Shown piece by piece: positions 33,815 through 42,409 of a stretch of DNA of 64,000 bases; position 1 is the stretch's first letter, and each line of letters starts with the position of its first letter. The DNA comes from Acidobacteriota bacterium (GTDB lineage: Bacteria > Acidobacteriota > Thermoanaerobaculia > Multivoradales > Multivoraceae): the NCBI GenBank assembly GCA_028875725.1, contig JAPPCR010000006.1:1247786-1311785 (forward strand), read 5' to 3'. The notes under the pieces are model-generated. The model was not told where the DNA came from. It did no database searches and saw only the letters and a list, made by a program, of their open reading frames with translations. The position numbers and the translations under genes were made by a program.

Positions 33815-36001
33815 ATGGAAGAGAGGCTTGCCGGCTTCGGACGAGTGGTCCGGTGGCTGACGGTCGGCCTCGTGGTGGCATCGGCCTGCCCGGTAGCGGT
33901 GGTCGGGCAGGGGGTGGTTCTTGAGATCCACGAGATTCAGGGTCGCGGGCTGTCCAGTCCCCGGGCGGGCTCGCTGGTCACGACCAACGACAACGTCGTC
34001 ACCGCCATCGGCGCCGGCGGCTTCTTCATCCAGACCCCGTCAGCGCGCAGCGACGGTGATGCCGACACATCGGACGGGGTGTTCGTTCTGCACGACGGAG
34101 CGCCGCTCATCGATGTCGGCGACCGGGTTGACGTCACCGGTGAGGTCGAAGAGTTCTTCGGCTTCACGCGGATTGACGCGACGGTCGCCGTCAGCACGGT
34201 CAGCATCGATGGCAGCAACCAGGCGTTGCCCGATGCTGTGGAGTTCAACGCCTCTCGACCGTCCCCGGACCCCGCGCGTCCGAGTTGCCGGAGGGAGTAC
34301 GAGTGCTACGAGGGCATGCGCATCCGGATCGCGACCGGGACGGTGTCCAGCGGCAGCCAGCACTTCAGCTCGGATCCGGTCGCCGAGATGTACGTCACGC
34401 CGACATCCTCACGCGGCTTTCGCGAGCCCGGCATCGAGTATCCGGGTCGACCGGGTCTTCCGGTCTGGGACGGGAACCCGGAGGTGTTCGAACTCGATCC
34501 CGACAAGCTCGGCTTGCCGAACGTGTCCTGGGTTCCGGGCACCAGGTTCACCGCGACGGGCGTGCTCGGCTACGAGTTCGGGGGCTACGAAATCTGGCCG
34601 ACCGAGCTGACGGTTCGAACCCAGGCGGCGAACCTGCCGCGCGCCGTGCGCGCGAAGAAGCCGGGCGAGATCACGGTGGCCTCGCAGAATCTCCTGAATC
34701 TGCGCGGGGGAGCGGGCGCGACCAAGCTGGCCAAGTTGTCGCGCCTCGTGCGCGAGGTGCTCCGTTCGCCCGACATAATCGCCGTGCAGGAGGCAGGCGG
34801 CCGGACCGCGCTCCGGAACCTGGCCACGCGCATCCGGAGCGACGACTCCAATGTGCGCTACACGGCTCATCTCGAGGCGCCGGGCAGCTCCCAGTCCGTG
34901 GGTTTCCTCGTGCGCTCCGGCGTCACGGTCGGCCGGGTGACCGAACACGGCCGAAGCGAGACGTTCGTGGATCCCCGGGACGGGACCGTCGACCGGCTAC
35001 ACGACCGGCCGCCGGTCGTGCTCGAGGCCACGGCGGGCGGTCTGGCATTCTCGGTAGTGGCGATCCACAACCGCTCGCTGATCGATGTCGACGACGCGGC
35101 CCGAGGGGAGTGGGTTCGCACCAAGCGCCTGGAGCAGGCGCAGTCCGTGGCGCGGCTCGTCGAGTCTCTTCAGGACTCAAAGGTGGTCGTCGTCGGCGAC
35201 TTCAACGCGTACCAGTTCACCGACGGCTACGTCGACGTCGTGGGCCAGATCAGGGGGCGCGTCACGCCGGGCGAGAACCTGATGTCCGGTTCCGACCTCG
35301 TCACCAGGGATCTCTGCAACCTGATCGACCGTGTGCCGGACTCGGAGAGATACTCGTTCATATTCGGCGGCAACGCCCAGGTCCTGGATCACGCGCTCGT
35401 GAACCAGTCGCTGGAACGGCACGTCGTGGACATCCAGTACGCGCGCGGCAACGCGGACGCCGCGCGACACAACGAGGACGATGCGACAAACCCGCTCTTC
35501 GCCGCGGACCACGACGGCCTGGTCGTCTACCTCTCCCCGGACACGCGGGCGCCGGTGAGTCCGTCACCGTGCGAGGTCGGAACGTCCGAGCCGGAGGCCG
35601 ACCCTGGCCCGGATGACGAGCCGGAACCGGATGACGAGCCGCCGGAAGTAGCCGACTGTAGCGGCGACGATGTCCTGTGTCTGGGGCACTTCGACGTCCA
35701 GGTCGAGTGGCGTACGTCCGACGGCAGGACCGGCCGCGGCATGGCCGAGAAGCTCACCGCCGAGAGCGGGTACTTCTGGTTCTTCGAACCGGCGAACATC
35801 GAGATGGTCATCAAGGTGCTGGATGGCTGTGCGATCGACGGCCACTTCTGGGTCTTCGCCGCCGGTCTGACGGACGTCGAGGTGACGACGACGGTTCACG
35901 ACCGGAGGAACGGCGCCCGCAAGACGTGGGTGAGTCCCCTGGACCGGTTGTTCGAGCCGATCAGGGACACCGGGACGTTCGACGGCTGCGATTCCCCGTA
36001 G
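33815..36001 (+). CDS. Exported endonuclease/exonuclease/phosphatase-family protein with a C-terminal beta-domain
   Basis: The 728-residue protein has a signal peptide (WLTVGLVVASACPVAVVGQ). An OB-fold-like N-terminal region (IHEIQGRG..., GDRVDVTGEVEEFFGFTRID) follows as in ExeM/NucH extracellular nucleases. An EEP nuclease domain has TVASQNLLNLRG, IIAVQEAGG, VVVGDFNAYQ and FAADHDGLVVYL carrying the metal-binding Asn, Glu, Asp and His. An Asp/Glu/Pro linker leads to a C-terminal domain of about 110 residues (LGHFDVQVEWRTSDGRTGRG, ESGYFWFF..., DGHFWVFAAGLTDVEVTTTV). DNA degradation for nutrient use is likely. ATG 33815 lies 12 bases after the TPR stop. Confidence 0.8.
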   Translation: MEERLAGFGRVVRWLTVGLVVASACPVAVVGQGVVLEIHEIQGRGLSSPRAGSLVTTNDNVVTAIGAGGFFIQTPSARSDGDADTSDGVFVLHDGAPLIDVGDRVDVTGEVEEFFGFTRIDATVAVSTVSIDGSNQALPDAVEFNASRPSPDPARPSCRREYECYEGMRIRIATGTVSSGSQHFSSDPVAEMYVTPTSSRGFREPGIEYPGRPGLPVWDGNPEVFELDPDKLGLPNVSWVPGTRFTATGVLGYEFGGYEIWPTELTVRTQAANLPRAVRAKKPGEITVASQNLLNLRGGAGATKLAKLSRLVREVLRSPDIIAVQEAGGRTALRNLATRIRSDDSNVRYTAHLEAPGSSQSVGFLVRSGVTVGRVTEHGRSETFVDPRDGTVDRLHDRPPVVLEATAGGLAFSVVAIHNRSLIDVDDAARGEWVRTKRLEQAQSVARLVESLQDSKVVVVGDFNAYQFTDGYVDVVGQIRGRVTPGENLMSGSDLVTRDLCNLIDRVPDSERYSFIFGGNAQVLDHALVNQSLERHVVDIQYARGNADAARHNEDDATNPLFAADHDGLVVYLSPDTRAPVSPSPCEVGTSEPEADPGPDDEPEPDDEPPEVADCSGDDVLCLGHFDVQVEWRTSDGRTGRGMAEKLTAESGYFWFFEPANIEMVIKVLDGCAIDGHFWVFAAGLTDVEVTTTVHDRRNGARKTWVSPLDRLFEPIRDTGTFDGCDSP

Positions 36002-36012
36002 CCGCCGGTCGC

Positions 36013-36018
36013 TATCAT
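36013..36018 (+). promoter_or_regulatory. Candidate -10 element (TATCAT) upstream of the aldo/keto reductase
   Basis: TATCAT within GCTATCATCG, the same ten bases that precede the DUF1800 gene. Here a strong Shine-Dalgarno follows before the start. Confidence 0.3.
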
Positions 36019-36047
36019 CGCGCGCTCGGATGGAAGGAGGCGGCAAC

Positions 36048-37079
36048 GTGTTGAAGGTGGTCCAGTTGGGCGAGAAGTGCGGACTCCGGGTGTCGGAGCT
36101 GTGCCTGGGAACGATGAACTTCGGAGAGCCGGGCAGGGGTCACCAGGGTGACTGGACGCTCGACATCGACGCCTCGCGGCCGATCTTCCAGGCCGCCATC
36201 GAACGCGGCCTCTCCTACTTCGACTGCGCGGACATCTACGGCATCGGCGCCTGCGAGCGGGTCGTCGGGGTGCTCCTGCGCGAGCTGCTGCCGCGGGACG
36301 AGTACGTGATCGCGACCAAGGTCTCCATGCCGATGGGCCGGTCGCCGAACCAGGGCGGGCTGTCCCGAAAGCACATCATGGAAGGGGTGGACGGCTGCCT
36401 GCAGCGGTTGGGCCTCGACTACATCGATCAGTTGATCATCCATCGGCACCCGCACGGCATTCCCGGCCAGGTCCAGGCGCCGATCGAGGAGACGCTCGGG
36501 GCCCTGCACGACGTGGTGAAGGCCGGCAAGGCGCTGTACCTGGGCGCGTCATCCATGTTCGCGTGGCAGTTCACCGAGCTCCAGATGACGGCGCGGCAGA
36601 ACGGCTGGACCGAGTTCGTGTCGATGCAGAACCACTACAACCTGGTCTACCGGGAGGAAGAGCGGGAGATGAACCCGTACTGCGCGCGGACCGGGGTGGC
36701 GCTGACGCCCTGGTCGCCGCTGGCGCGCGGCATCCTCACCGGCTCGTACAAGGGCAGCTTCGACGAGGGCGGTACCGACCGCTCGAAGGGCGGGGATCGG
36801 GCACGCACCGAGATGCTCTACGGCGGCGCCGCCACCTTCGACATCGCCGACCGGGTGGTCGAGGTGGCGAAGAAGTACGGCCGCACGCCGGCGCAGATCT
36901 CGCTGGCCTGGCTGGTGAACAAGCCCGAGGTCACCTCGCCCGTCGTCGGAGTGTCCAAGATCTCCCAGATCGAGCAGCTCGTCGAGGCGACGACGATCGA
37001 ACTCGACGAAGAGGACGTCTCCTACCTGGAGGAGTTGTACCAGCCGGTCGAGAACCTGCTGTCGCTCGGCCACTCCTGA
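36048..37079 (+). CDS. Aldo/keto reductase
   Basis: The 343-residue cytosolic oxidoreductase has the AKR tetrad: Asp and Tyr in YFDCADIYG, Lys in IATKVS and His in LIIHRH. The NADPH-binding C-terminal block is LAWLVNKPEVTSPVVGVSKISQIEQL. It is close to the Shaker-beta/YghZ group that reduces methylglyoxal and other aldehydes; the substrate is unknown. GTG 36048 is preferred over the ATG at 36030 because AAGGAGG at 36034-36040 lies seven bases before the GTG and after the ATG. Downstream on the same strand lie the DUF1800 and DUF1501 genes. Confidence 0.85.
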   Translation: MLKVVQLGEKCGLRVSELCLGTMNFGEPGRGHQGDWTLDIDASRPIFQAAIERGLSYFDCADIYGIGACERVVGVLLRELLPRDEYVIATKVSMPMGRSPNQGGLSRKHIMEGVDGCLQRLGLDYIDQLIIHRHPHGIPGQVQAPIEETLGALHDVVKAGKALYLGASSMFAWQFTELQMTARQNGWTEFVSMQNHYNLVYREEEREMNPYCARTGVALTPWSPLARGILTGSYKGSFDEGGTDRSKGGDRARTEMLYGGAATFDIADRVVEVAKKYGRTPAQISLAWLVNKPEVTSPVVGVSKISQIEQLVEATTIELDEEDVSYLEELYQPVENLLSLGHS

Positions 37080-37112
37080 GGGTCCGCGGCCTCCTGCCGG
37101 CCGTCCGGGCGC

Positions 37113-37118
37113 TATCAT
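37113..37118 (+). promoter_or_regulatory. Candidate -10 element (TATCAT) of the DUF1800/DUF1501 pair
   Basis: TATCAT is five bases before the only plausible start, GTG 37124, which has no Shine-Dalgarno. A leaderless message is implied. Confidence 0.35.
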
Positions 37119-37123
37119 CGGCG

Positions 37124-38983
37124 GTGACCTTGAAACCTCGCGTTCATCCCGGAAGCTGCGTGGCGGCGGCGATCGCCTGGTGCATCGCTCTGCCTGCGGC
37201 CGCCATCGCCGCGCCGGTCGATTCGGCCGGCCACGCCTGGGTCGGGGACCTGGCGCCCCTGGCCGAGTCGGACTTCGGCTACGAGCAGGCGGCGCACCTG
37301 CTGGAGCGGGCCGGTTTCGGCGGCACGCCGGCGGAGATCGAGGAACTCGTCGCGCTCGGGCTGGAGGGCGCGGTCGCCCGGCTCGTGGACTACGAGGCGG
37401 TCGACGACTCGGCGCTTTCCCCGTTCGACGAATCCGGGATCTGGGATCCGGGCATGGACCCGTTCCCGCCCAGCCGGGCGGCGGCGGTGCGACGGGCGCG
37501 ACGGCACGGCCGGTCGCTCGGCGTCGACGTTCTCCCCGAGGGTTCGTCGCGGCCGATCCAGCCGGTGGTCGACAAGTTCTTCTACGGGCTGCGCAGCAAC
37601 GTGCTGGAGACGCGGCGGCTGGCGCTGTGGTGGGCCGATCGCATGGTGGTCACGCCCCGGCCGCTCGAAGAGAAGATGACCCTCTTCTGGCACGACCACT
37701 TCGCGACCTCCGAGGTCAAGGTCCGCGACGCCCGCAAGATGCACCTCCAGAACCGGACGTTGCGTACTCATGCCACGGCGGACTTCAAGAGCCTTGTGCT
37801 CGCGGTCATGCGCGATCCGGCGATGCTGGTCTACCTCGACAACCGGGAGAACGTGAAGGACCACCCGAACGAGAACTTCGGCCGCGAGCTGCTCGAACTG
37901 TTCACGATGGGCCAAAACAGCGGAGACACGCGCAACTACACCGAGCAGGACGTTAGGGAGGCGTCGCGGGCCTTCACCGGCTGGACGAACGACGTCCTCG
38001 ACTATCGGTTCGACGCCGAGCTCCACGACGACGGCCCGAAGACCTTCCTGGGCCGCGAGGGCAACCTGGGCGGCGAGGAAGTGCTCGACATCATCCTCGA
38101 GCAGCCGGCCACCGGCGAGTTCATCGCCGGCAAGGTCTACCGCTACCTCGTGCGGGAGGATCTGGACCGGCCGCTCCAGGTCGAGCTGGGCCGCCGCCTG
38201 CGCGAATCGGGATACGAACTGAAGGCGTTGCTGCGGACGATTCTGTCCTCGAGGGACTTCTACAGCCCACCATCGGTCGCCACCCAGATCAAGAGCCCGG
38301 TCGCGCTGTTCGTCTCGACCTACCGCAAGCTCGGCGTGCCGAGGGCGCCCACGGTGCCCGACATGAACAGCCTCGCGGGTCGCCTGGGCCAGCAACTGCT
38401 CTACCCGCCGAACGTCGCCGGCTGGGCGGGCGGGCGCACCTGGATCACGCCGGCGACGTTGCTCGAGCGCGGCAACGCGATGCGTTCGGTCCTCTTTCCG
38501 CCTGCGCTCGAGGAGTTCGGCCATCCGGATCGCCGGATGCCGGGGATCTACCGCCAGGTGGGTGAGCGTCTGGCGCGGGGTATGACGATCACGGCGGCGA
38601 CGAAGCAGGGCGACGCCGCGTCGAACACGCTGGCCGACGCGGATGAGGAGTACAACACCCGCTACGGCGGCTACCGTGGCTACGTCGTGGCCTACGAACG
38701 GGTCAAGCTGGTGCCGCGCCACGTTCTCGACGTCGACGTGCGGACCATGGTGCTGGCAGCCGGCGCCATCGACGCCGAGGGAGCGGTCGACCACTTCCTG
38801 CACCGGTTCCTGCGCGTTCCGCTGACCGGGCACGGGCGCGCGGCCCTGGTGCGGCACCTCGAGCGCGAACTGGAGTCGACCGGTCTGGAGGCACAAGACC
38901 CCGGCGCACCCGAGAAAGTCGAGGAGGCGCTACGCTCGACGCTCTACCTCGTCTTCGGTTCGCCCGAGTATCAGTTGGGCTGA
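37124..38983 (+). CDS. Exported DUF1800 protein
   Basis: The 619-residue protein has a signal peptide (VAAAIAWCIALPAAAIAAP) and the DUF1800 core: AAHLLERAGFGGTPAEIEEL, then LALWWADRMVVTPRPLEEKM, LFWHDHFATS, DNRENVKDHPNENFGRELLE, EQDVREASRAFTGW and NVAGWAGGRTWI. Members are exported and nearly always encoded beside DUF1501 proteins; the biochemical role is unknown. It starts at GTG 37124 directly after a TATCAT hexamer. The DUF1501 gene begins ten bases after the stop, so the pair forms one unit. Confidence 0.82.
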   Translation: MTLKPRVHPGSCVAAAIAWCIALPAAAIAAPVDSAGHAWVGDLAPLAESDFGYEQAAHLLERAGFGGTPAEIEELVALGLEGAVARLVDYEAVDDSALSPFDESGIWDPGMDPFPPSRAAAVRRARRHGRSLGVDVLPEGSSRPIQPVVDKFFYGLRSNVLETRRLALWWADRMVVTPRPLEEKMTLFWHDHFATSEVKVRDARKMHLQNRTLRTHATADFKSLVLAVMRDPAMLVYLDNRENVKDHPNENFGRELLELFTMGQNSGDTRNYTEQDVREASRAFTGWTNDVLDYRFDAELHDDGPKTFLGREGNLGGEEVLDIILEQPATGEFIAGKVYRYLVREDLDRPLQVELGRRLRESGYELKALLRTILSSRDFYSPPSVATQIKSPVALFVSTYRKLGVPRAPTVPDMNSLAGRLGQQLLYPPNVAGWAGGRTWITPATLLERGNAMRSVLFPPALEEFGHPDRRMPGIYRQVGERLARGMTITAATKQGDAASNTLADADEEYNTRYGGYRGYVVAYERVKLVPRHVLDVDVRTMVLAAGAIDAEGAVDHFLHRFLRVPLTGHGRAALVRHLERELESTGLEAQDPGAPEKVEEALRSTLYLVFGSPEYQLG

Positions 38984-38993
38984 GGAGTTCCCT

Positions 38994-40253
38994 ATGGCTG
39001 AACGACTTCCTTGCGGCTGTTCGCGGCGCGACTTCCTGCACCGCGGCCTTCTTGGACTCGGCGTCGCCGCCGGTCTGCCGGCGGTTCTCGGCCGTACGTC
39101 GGCGGCGCTCGCGCTCGAGGAACTGCGGTCCGGGATCTCCGACGCGTCGGGACGCATCCTGGTCGTGGTGGAGCTCTCCGGCGGCAACGATGGGCTGAAC
39201 ACCGTCATCCCGTTCCGGAACGACGAGTACTACCGGGTGCGCCCGAACCTGGGAATCCGCCCCAAGCGGGCGATCGCACTCACGGAAGAAGCCGGGTTCC
39301 ACCCGTCGCTGGTCGGCATGGAGGGCCTGTACAAGGACGGGAACCTGGCGGTCGTCGAGGGCTGTGGCTATCCGAACCCGAGCCTGTCCCACTTCTCGTC
39401 GATGGGCTTCTGGCACACCGGCGTGCCGAACGGCGGCGAGGCGCTCGGCTGGCTCGGCCGGCTCGCCGACGATCACGGGCCGGACGGTACGCCCAACTAC
39501 ATCGTCAACGTGGCCAGTTCGCAGTCCCTGGCGGTGCGCGCGGCCCGGCACTCGCCGCTGGTCTTCGACGACCCGGGCCGCCTCCGCCGTCGCGGCACCG
39601 AGGGCGAGAAGAAGGCGCTCGGCCAGCTCGGCACGGACGAGACGAGCGGCAACGACGCCCTCGACTTCCTGCGCGGTACGGCGGCCAACGCCGCTTCCAG
39701 CGCGGCGCTCGTGCGCGACGCCTGGTCCGGTTACCGGACGCCGGTCGACTACGGCATAGGCGGCCTCGGTGCCGACCTGCGCAAGGTCGCCGCCCTGATC
39801 GAGGCCGAGTTGCCCACCCGCATCTACTACGTGAGCTTCCGCGGCAACTCGTTCGACACCCACGTCCACCAGGCCGACACCCACGCCCGGCTGCTGATGT
39901 ACATGTCCGACGCGGTCGCGGGCTTCCTTCGCGACGTGGATCGGATCGGCCGCGCCGACGATGTGGCGGTACTGATGTTCACCGAGTTCGGCCGGCGGGT
40001 GGAGGAGAACGCGAGCCTCGGCACAGATCACGGCACCGCGGGTCCGATGTTCGTCGCCGGCAAGGGCGTCGCCGGCGGCTTCTACGGCGACACGCCCAGC
40101 CTCACCGACCTCGACGACGGCAACCTGAAGATGACGACCGACTTCCGGCGGGTCTACGCGTCGATGATCGAGGGCTGGATGGGGATGGACGACGCTTCCG
40201 CCGTCCTCAGGGGCGAGTTCCCGGCGCTGCCGGTGTTCGGCGTGGCGTCGTAG
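38994..40253 (+). CDS. Tat-exported DUF1501 protein
   Basis: The 419-residue protein has a twin-arginine signal (CSRRDFLHRGLLGLGVAAGLP). The DUF1501 core follows: ILVVVELSGGNDGLNTVIPF, then YPNPSLSHFSSMGFWHTG, SFDTHVHQADTHARLL, MFTEFGRRVEENAS and GTDHGTAGPMFV. The Asp/His pattern resembles the sulfatase/alkaline phosphatase superfamily, so a metal-dependent hydrolase is likely but unproven. GAGGAG at 38983-38988 precedes ATG 38994. Its stop directly abuts the stop of the convergent quinoprotein gene, with no base between. Confidence 0.85.
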   Translation: MAERLPCGCSRRDFLHRGLLGLGVAAGLPAVLGRTSAALALEELRSGISDASGRILVVVELSGGNDGLNTVIPFRNDEYYRVRPNLGIRPKRAIALTEEAGFHPSLVGMEGLYKDGNLAVVEGCGYPNPSLSHFSSMGFWHTGVPNGGEALGWLGRLADDHGPDGTPNYIVNVASSQSLAVRAARHSPLVFDDPGRLRRRGTEGEKKALGQLGTDETSGNDALDFLRGTAANAASSAALVRDAWSGYRTPVDYGIGGLGADLRKVAALIEAELPTRIYYVSFRGNSFDTHVHQADTHARLLMYMSDAVAGFLRDVDRIGRADDVAVLMFTEFGRRVEENASLGTDHGTAGPMFVAGKGVAGGFYGDTPSLTDLDDGNLKMTTDFRRVYASMIEGWMGMDDASAVLRGEFPALPVFGVAS

Positions 40254-42407
40254 TCAGGGGGCCGCGGCAGCCTGCTCGTCGGCGAGCATGTTTCGCCGGT
40301 GGAGCACATACGTCTTGAGCAGGGCGACGTCGTCCCGGTCGAGGACGGGCGCGAAGCTGGGCATGCCGAGGTCGACCAGGGCGCCCTCGAGGAGGGCGGC
40401 CTCGTATGAGTCGAACACTCGCTGCGAGGACTGTCGCAGGTCGGGAGTCACGCCGCCGGAGACGGCGCCGTAGCCGTGGCAGACGAGGCAGTACTGGTTG
40501 AACAGCCGGCGCCCGGCATCGATGTCCGCGATAGAGGCGCCGTGATCGACGCGGGTGACGCGGATCTCGCGGCGCTCCTGCCGCTCGATCGGCCGGCCGG
40601 TGGCGCCGATGGCGTAGACGACGATCCGGCCTTCGGACTCGACCGCCTGCCGGGCGGAGCGGCTGCCGACGATGCCGAAGGCGCCGCCCCAGCCGGACAT
40701 GACGGCGATGTGCTGGGTACCGCCGGACTCGAAGGTGATCGGCGGCGCGATGACGCCGCTGCCGGTGTAGCTCTCCCAGAGCTTCTCGCCGTCATCGGCT
40801 CGATACGCGGTCAACTGGCCGAAAGGCGTGCCCTGAAAGACGAGGTTACCGGCGGTGGCAAGCACGCCGCCCGACCAGGGCATCGTGTACTGCGCCCGCC
40901 AGACCTCCCGCTGGGCGACCGGATCCCAGGCCAGCAGGTGGCCCGAGAGCAGGGCCGGCGGCGCGTCCTCGGCCAGCAACTGGCCGGAGAGGCCGGTGGC
41001 GTCGACGATCGCCTGGGGGATGTCCTCGGGCGCGGCGGCGCGAATGCCCAGGTTCCACTGCCCCGGGGTGTACTCGTAGCTCGGATCGGGGACGTAGAAG
41101 TTCCCCATCTCCATCGCCGGGATGTAGACGAGGCCGGTCTTCGGGCTGAACGCCATCGGATGCCAGTTGTGGCCGCCGAGGGGCCCCGGCGATACGTTGA
41201 CGGTCTGGTCGGTGTAGCGGGCGCCGGCGAGCTCGACCGGCCGGCCGCTGGCCAGATCGACGTGGCTGGCCCAGGTGACGGTGACGAACTCCTCGGCCGA
41301 GATCAGTTCGCCGGTGCGGCGGTCCAGGAGGTAGAAGAAGCCGTTCTTCGGCGCCTGCATCAGGACCTGGCGCACCCGGCCGCCGATCGGCAGCTCGGCG
41401 AGCATGATCGGCTGGGTGGCGGTGTAGTCCCAGGTGTCGCCGGGTGTCGTCTGGTAGTGCCAGACGTACTCGCCGGTGTCGGGCTTAAGCGCCACGATCG
41501 ACGAGAGGAACAGGTTGTCGCCGCCGCCGGGGCTCCTCAGGTTGCGGTCCCAGGGCGCGCCGTTGCCGACGCCGATGTAGAGCAGATCGAGTTCCGGGTC
41601 GTAGACGATCGAGTCCCAGACCGTGCCGCCGCCGCCGCCGGTCCACCACTCGCCGGTCCAGGTCTCGGCGGCCATCCGCATCGCCTCGTTCTCGAAGCCG
41701 TCGGCCGGGTTCCCCGGCACGGTGTAGAAGCGCCAGGCTCGCTCGCCGGTTTCCGCGTCGTAGGCGTCGACGTAGCCGCGCACGCCGTACTCGGCGCCGC
41801 TGTTGCCGATGATCACCTTGCCCTTGGCGATCCGGGGCGCGCCGGTGATCGTGTACATCGAATCCTCGGGGACGGTCATCGTCGACCAGGCGAGTTCTCC
41901 GGTCTCGGCGTCGATGGCGATCAGGCGGCCGTCGAGCGTGGCGGAGATCACCTTGCCGCGGTAGAGGGCGGCGCCGCGGTTTACCGCGTCGCAGCAGGTC
42001 TTGTTCGCGATGGAGCGCGGCACCTCCGGGTCGTAGGTCCACAGAGGTTCGCCGGTGACCGCGTCCAGCGCGTAGATCACGTTCCAGGCGCCGGTCGCGT
42101 ACATCACGCCGTCGACGATGAGCGGCGTGGCCTCCAGCCCCCTCTTCGTGTTCGTCTCCTGGACCCAGGCGATGCCGAGCTGGCCCACGTTGCCGTCGTT
42201 GATCTGGTCCAGCACGCTATAGCGCTGTTCCTTGTAGGTGCCGCCGTAGGTCAGCCAGTCGGCGGTGCGGCCGGCGGCGCCGACCAGCGCGGCGTCGTCG
42301 ACTCCGTATGCGGCCTCGGCCCGGCGGGGCGGCGGTTGGGAGGCCGCGGCCGCGGCCAGGAACAAGGCCGTTCCAACGGCAAGAAGGACGGTGCGCTTCA
42401 GCTTCAT
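40254..42407 (-). CDS. PQQ-dependent quinohemoprotein dehydrogenase with C-terminal cytochrome c
   Basis: The 717-residue protein has a signal peptide (LLAVGTALFLAAAAASQ), a PQQ propeller and a haem domain. Features are WLTYGGTYKEQRYSVLDQI, vicinal Cys138-Cys139 (TCCDAV), GVGNGAPWDRN and catalytic Asp in PGDTWDYTATQ. A Thr two residues after this Asp implies Ca2+. The haem site is CLVCH (640-644) with a Met in GMPSF. It is close in sequence and design to the enzyme at 13190-15313. The gene is last in a minus-strand run and lies two bases after the preceding stop. An alcohol or aldehyde substrate is expected. Confidence 0.9.
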   Translation of the reverse strand: MKLKRTVLLAVGTALFLAAAAASQPPPRRAEAAYGVDDAALVGAAGRTADWLTYGGTYKEQRYSVLDQINDGNVGQLGIAWVQETNTKRGLEATPLIVDGVMYATGAWNVIYALDAVTGEPLWTYDPEVPRSIANKTCCDAVNRGAALYRGKVISATLDGRLIAIDAETGELAWSTMTVPEDSMYTITGAPRIAKGKVIIGNSGAEYGVRGYVDAYDAETGERAWRFYTVPGNPADGFENEAMRMAAETWTGEWWTGGGGGTVWDSIVYDPELDLLYIGVGNGAPWDRNLRSPGGGDNLFLSSIVALKPDTGEYVWHYQTTPGDTWDYTATQPIMLAELPIGGRVRQVLMQAPKNGFFYLLDRRTGELISAEEFVTVTWASHVDLASGRPVELAGARYTDQTVNVSPGPLGGHNWHPMAFSPKTGLVYIPAMEMGNFYVPDPSYEYTPGQWNLGIRAAAPEDIPQAIVDATGLSGQLLAEDAPPALLSGHLLAWDPVAQREVWRAQYTMPWSGGVLATAGNLVFQGTPFGQLTAYRADDGEKLWESYTGSGVIAPPITFESGGTQHIAVMSGWGGAFGIVGSRSARQAVESEGRIVVYAIGATGRPIERQERREIRVTRVDHGASIADIDAGRRLFNQYCLVCHGYGAVSGGVTPDLRQSSQRVFDSYEAALLEGALVDLGMPSFAPVLDRDDVALLKTYVLHRRNMLADEQAAAAP

Positions 42408-42409
42408 GG

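Noticed and set aside
36030..36047. ATG at 36030 as the aldo/keto reductase start
   Set aside because: The only Shine-Dalgarno (AAGGAGG) lies downstream of it and is ideally spaced for GTG 36048.
38890..38912. A further partial copy of the palindromic repeat (CCGGCGCACCC)
   Set aside because: Only the flank matches and the palindrome is missing; it is ordinary coding sequence of the DUF1800 gene.
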